This document shows positions 5,653 through 6,053 of a DNA stretch of 6,053 nucleotides, piece after piece. The DNA comes from Kiritimatiellota bacterium (lineage in GTDB: Bacteria > Verrucomicrobiota > Lentisphaeria > Victivallales > JAADHT01). The notes beneath the pieces were generated by a model, which saw only the letters and a program-made list of their open reading frames with translations, was not told the origin of the DNA and did not search any database. Positions within the stretch are counted from its first letter, which is position 1. Each line of letters begins with the position of its first letter. Made by a program: the position numbers and the translations under genes. Location of the stretch: assembly GCA_013151705.1 (NCBI GenBank), contig JAADHT010000281.1:1-6053 (forward strand), given 5' to 3'.

Positions 5653-6053
5653 TCAATAACATTTCTCATCAACAAGTCGCTGAATGATAAGCAATCACGA
5701 GTCAAATATGTTTTTGAAGGAACAAGAGTTGACAATGTTGGTAATATCCATTTTTTGTTTGGAAAATTATCTACCCCTGTTGAGTTCCGATGTAGAAAGT
5801 ATGAAGAATGTTTATTTGATGTGGCGATTACTCATTCTCCGCGATATTTAATTGATATGGAAATCGGGAAAGATGAATCAATATTTGCGAAGATCGGTAT
5901 TGTCAACCATGCTTTAAGAGGTACTTTTACCGCTGGGGGTACAATTGAAATAGATGGAAATAGATGGAATTGTCTTTCCTGGAATATTCAAATATCTTAA
6001 TGAGGATTTTGAAAAAATCATAACTACCGTTACGTCTATAGATGATGATGATA
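5653..6053 (+). pseudogene. AT-rich unrecognised gene, no clear start, frameshifted, runs off the window
   Basis: The frame directly after the glycosyltransferase TGA stays open from 5653 to TAA 5998-6000 and looks coding: FLFGKLSTPVEFRCRKYEEC, then DVAITHSPRYLIDMEIGKDE, then IFAKIGIVNHALRGTFTAGG. I do not recognise the family. No ATG or GTG occurs in this frame before the TTG at 5755, and that TTG lacks a ribosome binding site and would discard good coding sequence, so the 5' end is missing or shifted. ATG 5649 overlaps the glycosyltransferase stop (ATGA) but yields only 12 codons before TGA 5685; one surplus base near 5680 would join it to the main frame. At 5950-5969 a 10-bp tandem duplication shifts the frame. 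Removing one copy gives TIEIDGIVFPGIFKYLNEDF and onwards, open to the window edge. Base composition is about one-third GC, unlike the genes before it. It may be an acquired gene; an immunity-type small protein is one possibility, with no direct evidence. Confidence 0.6.
5950..5969 (+). repeat. Perfect 10-bp tandem duplication causing a frameshift
   Basis: ATAGATGGAA occurs twice back to back (5950-5959 and 5960-5969). Ten is not a multiple of three. With two copies the reading frame ends in NRWNCLSWNIQIS at TAA 5998-6000; with one copy it continues as IVFPGIFKYLNEDFEKII to the window end. This suggests a recent slippage mutation, a reversible on/off switch, or an assembly error. A start at ATG 5954 in the second frame is the alternative, but it would overlap the first frame by 47 bases and has no well-spaced ribosome binding site. 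Confidence 0.8.

Noticed and set aside
5684..5850. ATG-started frame overlapping the AT-rich gene (MISNHESNMFLKEQ...)
   Set aside because: The other frame across this stretch is more protein-like and continues much further; this one ends at TAA within the coding-like region of the other.

Overview
The window reads as bacterial chromosome. Most of it is moderately GC-rich, while the last ~400 bases are AT-rich (102 G+C in 300 bases at 5701-6000 by hand count, against 50-62% in two glycosyltransferase lines I sampled). No taxonomic marker is present. A flavin reductase-rubredoxin fusion, a very large secreted CsgG-like/propeller protein starting at TTG, and degenerate octamer-type intergenic repeats together suggest an uncultured, probably anaerobic or microaerobic bacterium. 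The PVC group (Lentisphaerota, Kiritimatiellota, Planctomycetota) or a neighbour is my guess, at low confidence.

Layout: (1) 33-731 (+), high-molecular-weight rubredoxin: a flavin reductase-like FMN domain fused to a C-terminal rubredoxin, with a strong ribosome binding site. (2) 732-990, a gene-free convergent spacer built of degenerate short repeats, an inverted repeat, a TTCGATATT repeat and a pyrimidine-rich tract. (3) 991-4227 (-), a 1078-residue exported protein with two tandem CsgG-like domains, a long helical middle and a C-terminal beta-propeller-like half. (4) 4228-4515, a divergent spacer with two hairpins and a ~55-75 bp decayed copy of part of the propeller region of gene 3. (5) 4516-5652 (+), a membrane-anchored family 2 glycosyltransferase that lacks the QxxRW motif. 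(6) 5653-6053 (+), an AT-rich, unrecognised gene without a normal start codon, frameshifted by a perfect 10-bp tandem duplication and running off the window end.

The genes do not form an evident single pathway. The rubredoxin fusion is a cytoplasmic redox protein. The CsgG-like/propeller protein and the glycosyltransferase are divergently transcribed envelope-associated genes sharing one control region. The final AT-rich segment looks like the edge of a different, possibly acquired, stretch. The points most worth a second look are the 10-bp duplication that breaks gene 6, the gene 3 relic in the divergent spacer, and the double CsgG-like plus propeller architecture.
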